A stretch of 10,123 bases of DNA from Pseudonocardia sp. (lineage in GTDB: Bacteria; Actinomycetota; Actinomycetes; Mycobacteriales; Pseudonocardiaceae). Positions within the stretch are counted from its first letter, which is position 1. Each line of letters begins with the position of its first letter. Both the position numbers and the translations under genes were made by a program. The notes under the pieces were generated by a model. That model saw only the letters and a program-made list of their open reading frames with translations. It was not told the origin of the DNA and searched no databases. Positions 1 through 7,096 of this stretch are shown in pieces. The stretch covers positions 1-10,123 of the forward strand of contig JAKDLE010000054.1 of the NCBI GenBank assembly GCA_030453005.1, written 5' to 3'.

Positions 1-182
1 AGATCCGGTACCCCGACGGCCAGCGTGCCGATGACCACGACGGCCGCGAGCCCCGCCAGGAGCAGCCCCGTGCGTCCGCGCGAGCACCCGGCCACCAGGC
101 CGATCACGAGCACGGCCACCAGCACCCGGCCGCCGACGACGATTCCGGCGTCTCCGGGCAACGGGATGGCGGGGAACGTCAC
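1..182 (-). CDS. Small membrane protein, 3' end outside window (partial)
   Basis: I do not recognise this protein. The frame opens with a GTG at 182-180 whose last two bases are the first two of the TGA stop of the Uma2 gene upstream (GTGA overlap), and it stays open to the window edge, giving 60 residues. The N-terminus reads MTFPAIPLPGDAGIVVGG, followed by a hydrophobic stretch (about residues 19-32, VLVAVLVIGLVAG), a short basic turn (CSRGRTG) and a second hydrophobic stretch (about 38-56). That layout is a two-helix hairpin or the start of a polytopic membrane protein. The 4-bp overlap suggests translational coupling to the Uma2 gene. No separate ribosome binding site is evident, which fits coupling. 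The function cannot be told from this fragment. Confidence 0.55.
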   Translation of the reverse strand, partial: MTFPAIPLPGDAGIVVGGRVLVAVLVIGLVAGCSRGRTGLLLAGLAAVVVIGTLAVGVPD

Positions 183-754
183 GGGCGGGTGCCGTCGAGC
201 AGCCGCGCGGGGACGACGGTGACGGGGAACGGGCGCTGCGACCCGTAGCGCTCGTCGCCGACCACGTGGGCGACCTGCTCGTAGCTCCCGCCCGTGTGTT
301 CGAACACCGTCAACGAGCCGGGCTCGGTGGGGTCGAGGAGCCAGTAGGTCGGTACGCCCATGCGTTCGTAGTGCGCCTTCTTCGTGTTCCGGTCGTGCAG
401 CTGGGTGCTGCGGGACAGCACCTCCGCCACCATCAGCGGCGGGACCGGCAGGTGCTTCGACGTGAGGTCGGTGAAGCGGGTGACGAGGACGTCGGGCTGC
501 ACCTCGTTGTCGAACGCCGTCTGCACGGCGAACGGCGCTATCATCACCCGCTTGTCGCGGGGACACGCCGCGCGCATGTCGACATAGAGGGTCGCGCCCA
601 TCTCCTGGTGCTCCCAGCTCGGCGCGGGGCTCACGATGAGCACCCCGTCGATGAGCTCGTACCGGTTGCCGTCATCGGGCATGCCCTCCAGGTCGTCGAC
701 CGTGAACGGGCGACCTGTCGGGATGTGCGCGTGGCCGGTGGTCATGACCGCCAT
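179..754 (-). CDS. Uma2 family (DUF820) PD-(D/E)XK-type putative endonuclease, copy A
   Basis: A 191-residue protein of the Uma2/DUF820 family, the usual length. The family has a restriction-endonuclease-like fold; its biological role is not settled. Visible family features are the N-terminal TVDDLEGMPDDGNRYELIDG (E33 in RYELIDG), the central QPDVL with D88, EVLSRST with E111, the following D121-K126 stretch, and YWLLDP at 137-142. D88, E111 and K125/K126 are the likely metal-site residues. The ATG start is preceded by a strong AAGGAGGGG (plus-strand 758-766) at good spacing; a second in-frame Met4 is possible. The gene is about four-fifths identical to copy B at 1092-1667 with no length difference. 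Its stop overlaps the start of a membrane protein gene. The catalytic residues look intact, so it is probably functional. Confidence 0.9.
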   Translation of the reverse strand: MAVMTTGHAHIPTGRPFTVDDLEGMPDDGNRYELIDGVLIVSPAPSWEHQEMGATLYVDMRAACPRDKRVMIAPFAVQTAFDNEVQPDVLVTRFTDLTSKHLPVPPLMVAEVLSRSTQLHDRNTKKAHYERMGVPTYWLLDPTEPGSLTVFEHTGGSYEQVAHVVGDERYGSQRPFPVTVVPARLLDGTRP

Positions 755-757
755 GGT

Positions 758-766
758 CCCCTCCTT
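758..766 (-). promoter_or_regulatory. Ribosome binding site of Uma2 copy A
   Basis: Minus-strand AAGGAGGGG, with AGGAGG five bases before the ATG at 754. It decides the start at 754 over the internal Met4. The same sequence precedes copy B (1671-1679). Confidence 0.8.
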
Positions 767-815
767 CCGTCACCAGGCATAGACGGGATCGGGGGCGCCA
801 CGGTTCCCTCGTGTC

Positions 816-1043
816 GTGGCGCCGTCGCGCTGCGATCCGCGGACCCTCGCCCGCGTCGAATCCGCCCTGTGGAACGAGCTGCCCGCCACGTTCGAGGGGG
901 CCGGGCTGTCGCCGCTCGTTCCGCTGGGCACGTGTTCGGTACTGGGGCGCACCGACCTCGGCGACGGCGACGCCAAGCAACGGTGCCTCACCTCGTGTCT
1001 CGCCACCGAGCGCCTGGCCCTGCGCGCGCCCGCTCCTTCGTGA
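816..1043 (+). pseudogene. Probable gene remnant between the two Uma2 copies
   Basis: This plus-strand open frame of 75 codons (GTG at 816, TGA at 1041-1043) shows strong GC bias at the third codon position. It encodes protein-like sequence, for example RTLARVESALWNELPATF followed by GLSPLVPLGTCSVLGRTD, rather than the Arg/Pro-rich text typical of shadow frames here. There is no clear ribosome binding site, and the frame ends abruptly after an unconvincing C-terminus. I read it as the surviving piece of a larger gene, probably truncated or frameshifted near codon 48. I cannot name the family. The alternative is a chance open frame in GC-rich DNA. It lies entirely in the spacer not shared by the two repeat copies. 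Confidence 0.35.
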
Positions 1044-1091
1044 CCCGCCCGCGCCGCAACCGAACGCACGTCTCCGGACCGCCGCCGGTCG

Positions 1092-1667
1092 TCACGGGCG
1101 GGTGCCGTCCAGCAGGCGGGCCGGGACGACCGTGACCAGGAAGGGGCGCCGCGCCGCGTACTCCTCGCCGCCGACGACGTGGGCGACCTGCTCGTACCCC
1201 CGGCCGATGAGGTCGAACACGGTGAGCGAGCCGGGCTCGATGGGGTCGAGCAGCCAGTACGTCGGCACGCCCATCCGCTCGTAGTGCGCCTTCTTCGTGT
1301 TCCGGTCGTGCAGCTGGGTGCTGCGGGACAGCACCTCGACCGCCAGCAGCGGCGGCACCGGCAGGTGCTTCGAGGTCAGGTCGGTGAAGCGCGCGACCAG
1401 CACGTCGGGCTGCACCTCGCTGTCGAACGCCGTCTGCACCGCGAACGGGGCGATCAGCACGCGCATGTCCCGAGGACAGGCCGCGTCCAATCGGATCCCC
1501 GCAGCGAAACCCATGGCCTGGTGTTCCCAGCTCGGCGCCGGACTCACGACGAGCACTCCGTCGATGACCTCGTACCGGTTCCCGTCATCGGGCATGCCCT
1601 CCAGGTCGTCGACCGTGAACGGGCGACCTGTCGGAATCGATGCCTGCTGGCTCGTCATGGACTTCAT
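1092..1667 (-). CDS. Uma2 family (DUF820) PD-(D/E)XK-type putative endonuclease, copy B
   Basis: A 191-residue paralogue of copy A with the same family signatures: RYEVIDG near residue 33, QPDVL at 87-91, EVLSRSTQLHDRNTKK at 111-126, and YWLLDP at 137-142. The likely metal-binding D88, E111 and K125/K126 are all present. About 155 of 191 residues match copy A. The differences cluster at the N-terminus (2-10), in a block at 54-61, and at 152-177. The ATG start is supported by AAGGAGGGG in the minus-strand leader. It begins 53 bp after the lepA stop on the same strand, so it may be co-transcribed with lepA by read-through. Unlike copy A, no membrane protein gene follows; the frame opened by the equivalent GTGA closes after about 35 unconvincing codons. 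Likely functional, role unknown. Confidence 0.9.
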   Translation of the reverse strand: MKSMTSQQASIPTGRPFTVDDLEGMPDDGNRYEVIDGVLVVSPAPSWEHQAMGFAAGIRLDAACPRDMRVLIAPFAVQTAFDSEVQPDVLVARFTDLTSKHLPVPPLLAVEVLSRSTQLHDRNTKKAHYERMGVPTYWLLDPIEPGSLTVFDLIGRGYEQVAHVVGGEEYAARRPFLVTVVPARLLDGTRP

Positions 1668-1670
1668 GGT

Positions 1671-1679
1671 CCCCTCCTT
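1671..1679 (-). promoter_or_regulatory. Ribosome binding site of Uma2 copy B
   Basis: Minus-strand AAGGAGGGG, with AGGAGG five bases before the ATG at 1667. It is identical in sequence and spacing to the site of copy A. Confidence 0.8.
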
Positions 1680-1720
1680 CCGTCAGCAGGCATAGACGGA
1701 GTCGGAGGCGCCGCGGTTCC

Positions 1721-3598
<1,878 letters not shown>

Positions 3599-3680
3599 TC
3601 AGTGTTCCATTACGGTTGCAGGGTTCAGCTCCGGGGACGACCCCATCGTCCCATGTCGAGCGGGGTGCGCCGCCGGCGGC

Positions 3681-4046
3681 GTGAACGGCGAAGCGCGCCA
3701 CCAGCTCGTGGCAGGCCTTCTCCGACGCGGGGCCCGCCGGGTGATCTCGGCGGCCGACATCCACGCCGTCATCCGGGGCGCGGCGGACCGGGAGTCGTTC
3801 GCGGTCGCGCTGCGCGAGCGGCTCCTCGGCCGACGGCTGGCCCAGTTCACCGCCCTCGTGCAGGAGTTCCTGCTGGGCGACCTGGCGCCCGGCGTCGACG
3901 CCGACGAGGCGGGGCAGCGCTACGCCGCGCTGGTCAGCCCCGAGCTGTACCACCTCGTGATCGAGGAGCTCGGCTGGACACCGGAGCGACACCGACGGTG
4001 GTCGGGGCGGCTGCTCCAGTCAGAGCTGCTCGCCCCGGGTACATGA
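3681..4046 (+). pseudogene. TetR-type C-terminal domain without HTH (truncated regulator)
   Basis: The frame from the GTG at 3681 to TGA at 4044-4046 (121 codons) has near-perfect third-position GC and reads like the ligand-binding half of a TetR/AcrR repressor: LVAGLLRRGARR, then ESFAVALRERLLGRRLAQ, then GDLAPGVDADEA and ELYHLVIEEL. This is the usual order of helices in TetR_C domains. The N-terminal helix-turn-helix of about 50-60 residues is absent. Only about 80 bp separate the frame from lepA, and no convincing ribosome binding site precedes any start (3681 or 3741). A different frame from ATG 3653 gives a basic, Arg-rich segment that could be the leftover N-terminal tail, suggesting an internal deletion. 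The MFS transporter gene downstream is a plausible former target. It could instead be a small orphan domain protein. Confidence 0.5.
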
Positions 4047-4106
4047 TCAGCGGAACCGGGACATGCCCGCCACGGGTGGCGGGTATGTCCCGGTCCTGGC
4101 GATCAT
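4043..4106. repeat. Long inverted repeat / hairpin after the TetR remnant
   Basis: Arms of 18 bp (4055-4072 and 4077-4094) around a 4-base CGGG centre match at all but one position, and that mismatch is G-U compatible in RNA. The symmetry continues outward: arms of 30 bases (4043-4072 and 4077-4106) match at about 25 positions, including ATGATC at the outer left and GATCAT at the outer right. It overlaps the TGA of the TetR remnant. There is no T-run on either side. It could act as a factor-assisted terminator, a dyad operator, or be a palindromic repetitive element. Confidence 0.8.
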
Positions 4107-4207
4107 CGGCCGTCGAAGCCGAGTCTGTGTCACGCGCCGTGCTCCGAGCGTCGACCGGATGGGCGAGCCCGCAGCCGGTTCACCCTCGCCGCGATGCTAC
4201 CGGCACG

Positions 4208-4220
4208 TAGGGTCACCATC
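4208..4220 (+). promoter_or_regulatory. Possible -10 box of a leaderless transcript for the MFS gene
   Basis: TAGGGT at 4208-4213 fits the actinobacterial TAnnnT -10 pattern and lies seven bases before a GTG at 4221. Transcription would then begin at or next to the start codon. No good -35 box is seen at 16-18 bp; TTCACC at 4179-4184 is too far away. Confidence 0.3.
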
Positions 4221-5426
4221 GTGGATGTCGCAGGCGGGAAGATCACGGTCGTGGACGCGCGGAGCGGGTGGATCACCGTCGCCGCGGCGTTCACCTCGAT
4301 GGCCGTGGTGTTCGGGGTGGCCTACAGCTTCGGGGCGTTCTTCGCGCCGATGGCCGCGGAGTTCGGCACCGGCAGCGGCGCCACCTCGATGGTCTTCGGG
4401 GTCACGGCGTTCTGCTGGTTCGCCCTCGGCTCGGTCAGCGGGCGCGCGGTCGACCGGTACGGGCCGCGACCGGTGCTGTTGGTGGCCGCCGTCGCGCTGG
4501 CAGGCGGGCTGCTGGTCACCGCGGCCGTGGAGCAGCTGTGGATCGGATACCTGTCCTACGGGCTGGGCGTCGGTGTCGCCGTCGCGTGCGGATACGTGCC
4601 GATGGTGGCCGTCGTCGGGGCCTGGTTCGACGCCCGCCGCGCCATCGCACTCGCCGTGGCGGTGTCGGGCATCGGGATCGGCACGCTGGCCGGGGCGCCG
4701 CTGGCCGCGGCGTTGATCGACGCCGTGGGGTGGCGTCGCACCCACGTGGTCTTCGGGATCGCGGGTGCGGTGTTGCTGGTGGGCTGCGCGTTCGTCGTGC
4801 GCCGACCACCGGCGCCGCCTGCAGGCCCGTCGATACGGGTCGGGGCGCTCGTGCGCACCGTCGCGTTCCGTTCGATGTACAGCGCCACGGTGCTGTCCTC
4901 GCTCGCGCTGTTCGTACCGTTCGTGTTCCTGCCCACCGACGCGCTCTCGACCGGGGTGTCGCCGGTGGCGGCGGCCGCGCTCGTCGGCGTCATCGGCGTG
5001 GCGAGCGTCGTCGGGCGCCTGGCGATGGGCGCCGTCGCCGAACGCCTCGGGCGGATCCGGACCTTCCAGTCCTGCTTCGCGCTGCTGGGCGTCAGCTTCG
5101 CCATCTGGTTCGCCGCCGACTCCTACGCCGTGCTCGTGGTGTTCGCGGTCGTGCTGGGCCTCGGCTACGGCGGCTGGATCGCGCTACAGCCCGCCGTCAT
5201 CGCGGAGCTGTTCGGGCTGCGCGGGCTCGGCGGCGTCGTCGGCCTGATCTACACCTCCGGTGGCATCGGCGCGTTGCTCGGAGCCCCGCTGGCCGGGGTG
5301 CTCATCGACGTCACGGGCGGGTTCGGATGGGCGATCGCCTTCGCCGGGATCTGCGGTGTGGGCTCGTTCCTCGCCCTGCTCCCCCTGGGCCGGGCCGATG
5401 TCGTCCACCCCGACGCTGCGCTGTAG
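4221..5426 (+). CDS. MFS transporter, 12 membrane helices, monocarboxylate-type
   Basis: A complete major facilitator superfamily permease of 401 residues from GTG 4221. In-frame alternatives are ATG 4194 (410 residues) and GTG 4251, the latter with GGGAAG upstream. Helix 1 starts at GWITVAAAF. The helix 2-3 loop carries motif A as GRAVDRYGPR (about 74-83), repeated in the second half as GRLAMGAVAERLGR (about 265-278). The halves are joined by a Pro/Ala-rich cytoplasmic loop (about 193-217). The opening GVAYSFGAFFAPM and GAWFDARRAIALAVA are typical of the monocarboxylate/oxalate-formate-like branch. The substrate is unknown, perhaps a small organic acid. It stands alone, after a TetR remnant and before rpsT. 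It lies between rpsT and lepA, which are usually close neighbours. Confidence 0.92.
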   Translation: MDVAGGKITVVDARSGWITVAAAFTSMAVVFGVAYSFGAFFAPMAAEFGTGSGATSMVFGVTAFCWFALGSVSGRAVDRYGPRPVLLVAAVALAGGLLVTAAVEQLWIGYLSYGLGVGVAVACGYVPMVAVVGAWFDARRAIALAVAVSGIGIGTLAGAPLAAALIDAVGWRRTHVVFGIAGAVLLVGCAFVVRRPPAPPAGPSIRVGALVRTVAFRSMYSATVLSSLALFVPFVFLPTDALSTGVSPVAAAALVGVIGVASVVGRLAMGAVAERLGRIRTFQSCFALLGVSFAIWFAADSYAVLVVFAVVLGLGYGGWIALQPAVIAELFGLRGLGGVVGLIYTSGGIGALLGAPLAGVLIDVTGGFGWAIAFAGICGVGSFLALLPLGRADVVHPDAAL

Positions 5427-5549
5427 CATGGCCAGTCGAGCGTCCGGCGTGTCCTGAAGAGTGAGCACAATCTCCTCGCCGTCTGGGCCTTCCGGACAGA
5501 GACCGATCAGCGGCAGAGAAGTCAGCGCAGAGAAACCCGAGGCATACGC
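5427..5549 (+). promoter_or_regulatory. rpsT leader region with candidate -10 and short repeats
   Basis: This is the 123 bp between the MFS stop and rpsT. TAGCAT at 5424-5429 is a possible -10 box, without a good -35. CAGAGA occurs three times (5497-5502, 5514-5519, 5528-5533). The last two sit inside a longer direct repeat, TCAGCGGCAGAGAA against TCAGCGCAGAGAA. GAGG at 5539-5542 is the ribosome binding site for the GTG at 5550. bS20 is known in E. coli to repress its own translation; whether these repeats take part is unknown. Confidence 0.35.
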
Positions 5550-5816
5550 GTGGCCAACATCAAGTCCCAGATCAAGCGGGTCAAGACCAACGAGAAGCGC
5601 CGTCAGCGCAACAAGTCGGTCAAGTCCTCCGTGCGCACCGTCGTGCGTCGCTTCCGCGAGGCCGTCGAGGCGGGCGACACCGAGAAGGCCACCGAGCTCT
5701 CCCGTGCCGCGTCCCGCGCCCTCGACAAGGCCGCGGGCAAGGGCGTCATCCACAAGAACCAGGCCGCGAACCGCAAGTCGGCGATCGCGAAGCGGATCCA
5801 GTCCGTCTCCGCCTGA
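5550..5816 (+). CDS. rpsT: 30S ribosomal protein bS20
   Basis: An 88-residue, strongly basic protein with the classic bS20 sequence: [20 protein letters not shown] at the start, an alanine/glutamate-rich middle ([19 protein letters not shown]), and the family signature [19 protein letters not shown] near the C-terminus. It binds 16S rRNA in the body of the small subunit and forms a three-helix bundle. The GTG start gives the expected MANIKSQ, with GAGG a few bases upstream. Length and sequence are normal. It converges with holA across a 70-bp gap that holds a terminator hairpin. The same neighbours (holA, lepA) are found in many actinobacteria. Confidence 0.98.
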   Translation: MANIKSQIKRVKTNEKRRQRNKSVKSSVRTVVRRFREAVEAGDTEKATELSRAASRALDKAAGKGVIHKNQAANRKSAIAKRIQSVSA

Positions 5817-5836
5817 GTTCCGCGCACCTCAGCTTT

Positions 5837-5866
5837 CGGCGTCGCCCCCTCCGGGGAGCGGCGCCG
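5837..5866 (+). terminator. Hairpin terminator between rpsT and holA
   Basis: The 13-bp GC-rich stem (5837-5849 with 5853-5866) has one G-U pair, a single bulged A at 5857 and a TCC loop. It begins 20 bases after the rpsT stop. In the plus direction it is followed by TTGGTCTGT, only moderately T-rich. It probably ends rpsT transcription and may also serve convergent holA. Confidence 0.7.
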
Positions 5867-5886
5867 TTGGTCTGTGCGGGCCGGGG

Positions 5887-6891
5887 TCAGCGAACCCCGC
5901 GAGCGTCGCAGATGCGCATCACCGCGAGTTCCAGGGCGTACGCGGGGTCGGCGGCCGCTCCTTTGACCTCCGCATTGAGCTGTGCCGCGACGGCGAATGC
6001 CGCGACGAGGCCAGCCGGCCGCCAGTTGCGCACCTGTTGCTGAGCCTTGCGGATCTTTCCGGACGGCATACCGAGCGTGGCGGCCAGCCGGTACGGGTCA
6101 CCGCCTCCAGCCGATCCCACCCTCGCCACCGTGCGGACGCCGTCGGCGAGCGCGTCGGCGATCAGCACGGCGGCCACACCGCCTGCCTGCGCCCACCGCA
6201 ACGCCTCCAGCGCTCCCGCGCGGTCGCCCGCCATCGCCTTGTCGGCCACGGTCCAACCGGTGACCTCGGCGTGGCCGCGGTGGTAGCGCCGCACCGCCAC
6301 CCCGTCCACCGTGCCACCGGTGTCGGCGACCAACTGGGCAGTGGCGGACGCCAGCTCGCGCAGGTCCGCCCCGACGGCCTCGACCACCATCTCGACGGCG
6401 TCACGGCTGATCCGTCCGCCGGCACGACGAACCTCCGCCGCGACGAACTCGGCGCGCTGCTCCGGCCACCTGACCCGCTCGCACGAGGTGACGACGGCTC
6501 CGCCTTTGCGCAGCTGATCTGCGAGCGCCTTGTTGCGCGCCCCACCCGCGTGGGCGACCACCAGCACGATGCCCTCGGCGGGCTCGACCGACTGCTCGAC
6601 GATCGCGCCCGCCAGGTCCTTGCCCGCATCGTGCGCCGCCTGCACCACGACCACGCGGCCCTCCGCGAACAGCGACGGGCTCAACGCATCGGCCAGCGCG
6701 ACCGGGGTGAGCTCGGAGGCGCGGTAGCGACGCAGCTCGGCGCCGGGCTCGGACTCGCGCACCTCCGCGACGACGTCGGCGACGGCCCGTTCGACCAGCA
6801 GCTCCTCCTCGCCGAGCACGAGCCGGACCGGTGCGGGAGCCACCCGGACATGGTGGCGCACGACCCCGACACCACGTGAGCCGCCTCCCAC
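5887..6891 (-). CDS. holA: DNA polymerase III subunit delta
   Basis: At up to 334 residues this matches the usual size of HolA, the clamp-loader delta subunit that opens the beta clamp. The N-terminal domain starts with VRLVLGEEELLVERAVADVV. The central part contains SLFAEGRVVVVQAAHDAGKD and the GIVLVVAHAGGARNKALADQ segment, and the C-terminal helical domain has WTVADKAMAGDRAGALEALR and PAYALELAVMRI. The start is uncertain: GTG 6891 is the longest, but family alignments usually begin a few residues before LVLGEEELL, so GTG 6861 or GTG 6843 is also possible. In related actinobacteria holA follows comEC directly. Here the thrC unit lies between them in the opposite direction, so holA must be transcribed from the 6892-6956 interval or by read-through. 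Confidence 0.95.
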   Translation of the reverse strand: MGGGSRGVGVVRHHVRVAPAPVRLVLGEEELLVERAVADVVAEVRESEPGAELRRYRASELTPVALADALSPSLFAEGRVVVVQAAHDAGKDLAGAIVEQSVEPAEGIVLVVAHAGGARNKALADQLRKGGAVVTSCERVRWPEQRAEFVAAEVRRAGGRISRDAVEMVVEAVGADLRELASATAQLVADTGGTVDGVAVRRYHRGHAEVTGWTVADKAMAGDRAGALEALRWAQAGGVAAVLIADALADGVRTVARVGSAGGGDPYRLAATLGMPSGKIRKAQQQVRNWRPAGLVAAFAVAAQLNAEVKGAAADPAYALELAVMRICDARGVR

Positions 6892-6905
6892 ATCGCGGGC
6901 CCGGC

Positions 6906-6935
6906 TTGGGCGCGGCCCCGATGATGTCGTATCGT
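6906..6935 (+). promoter_or_regulatory. Candidate promoter of the riboswitch-thrC transcript
   Basis: TTGGGC (6906-6911) and TATCGT (6930-6935) are separated by 18 bp and resemble SigA-type -35 and -10 boxes. Transcription would start near 6942, some 15 bases before the riboswitch P1 stem. This is the only reasonable pair I see in the divergent holA/thrC interval. Confidence 0.45.
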
Positions 6936-6956
6936 GACCCGCACAACTGAATATGG

Positions 6957-7086
6957 CTCATCCAGAGGGGCAGAGGGAACGGCCCGTTGAAGCCCCGGCA
7001 ACCGGCGAGACACGCAGCGTCTGACGCATCGACGACGTGCTCGATCACGGTGCCAATTCCGACCCGCACGGTGCGGGGAAGATGAG
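6957..7086 (+). ncRNA. SAM-I (S-box) riboswitch upstream of thrC
   Basis: All hallmarks of the SAM-I aptamer are present in order. P1 is closed by CTCATC (6957-6962) and GATGAG (7081-7086). The conserved AGAGGGGCAGAGGGAAC follows. P2 is GGGGC/GCCCC (6967-6971 with 6992-6996) with GAAGCCCCGGCAACC. A P3 arm spans about 7003-7050, then the near-invariant GGTGCCAATTCC, and finally a P4 arm (CCGCAC/GTGCGG) leading into GGGAAGATGAG. SAM-I riboswitches bind S-adenosylmethionine and usually turn expression off. The 3' strand of P1 overlaps the GAGGAG ribosome binding site of thrC, and only 10 bases separate P1 from the ATG, with no terminator hairpin. I infer that SAM binding blocks translation initiation rather than transcription. 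Confidence 0.96.
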
Positions 7087-7089
7087 GAG
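7084..7089 (+). promoter_or_regulatory. thrC: thrC ribosome binding site overlapping riboswitch P1
   Basis: GAGGAG lies seven bases before ATG 7097 and fixes that start. Its first three bases are the last three of the P1 3' strand, so the site is partly paired when SAM is bound. Confidence 0.75.
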
Positions 7090-7096
7090 ATCTTCG

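Larger units (their letters stand above)
177..809 (-). repeat. Direct repeat copy A (Uma2 gene plus leader), 633 bp
   Basis: The stretch aligns without net gap to 1090-1722 at a constant offset of 913 bases. It contains the whole Uma2 coding region and 53 bp upstream including the ribosome binding site. Homology stops sharply: at the left just after the GTGA, and at the right at AGGGAACCG (minus strand). In copy B that last sequence overlaps the TAG stop of lepA. The leader differs at only a handful of positions. Confidence 0.85.

Noticed and set aside
266..1135. 289-codon plus-strand open frame across the Uma2 copy A region
   Set aside because: Antisense shadow of the Uma2 gene. A similar shadow covers copy B, which only reflects the duplication.
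1668..1696. Mini-ORF MPADGRRGP in the Uma2 copy B leader ending in ATGA at the gene start
   Set aside because: It has no ribosome binding site of its own, contains the Uma2 ribosome binding site, and in copy A it ends elsewhere. Chance overlap is more likely than a leader peptide.
5461..6879. 472-codon plus-strand open frame starting with GTG before rpsT
   Set aside because: It overlaps rpsT in another frame and is antisense to holA. It is low-complexity Ser/Pro/Arg and has no ribosome binding site.
7037..7096. Longer thrC start at GTG 7037
   Set aside because: It would begin inside the riboswitch P3 arm without a ribosome binding site. ATG 7097 has GAGGAG at proper spacing.
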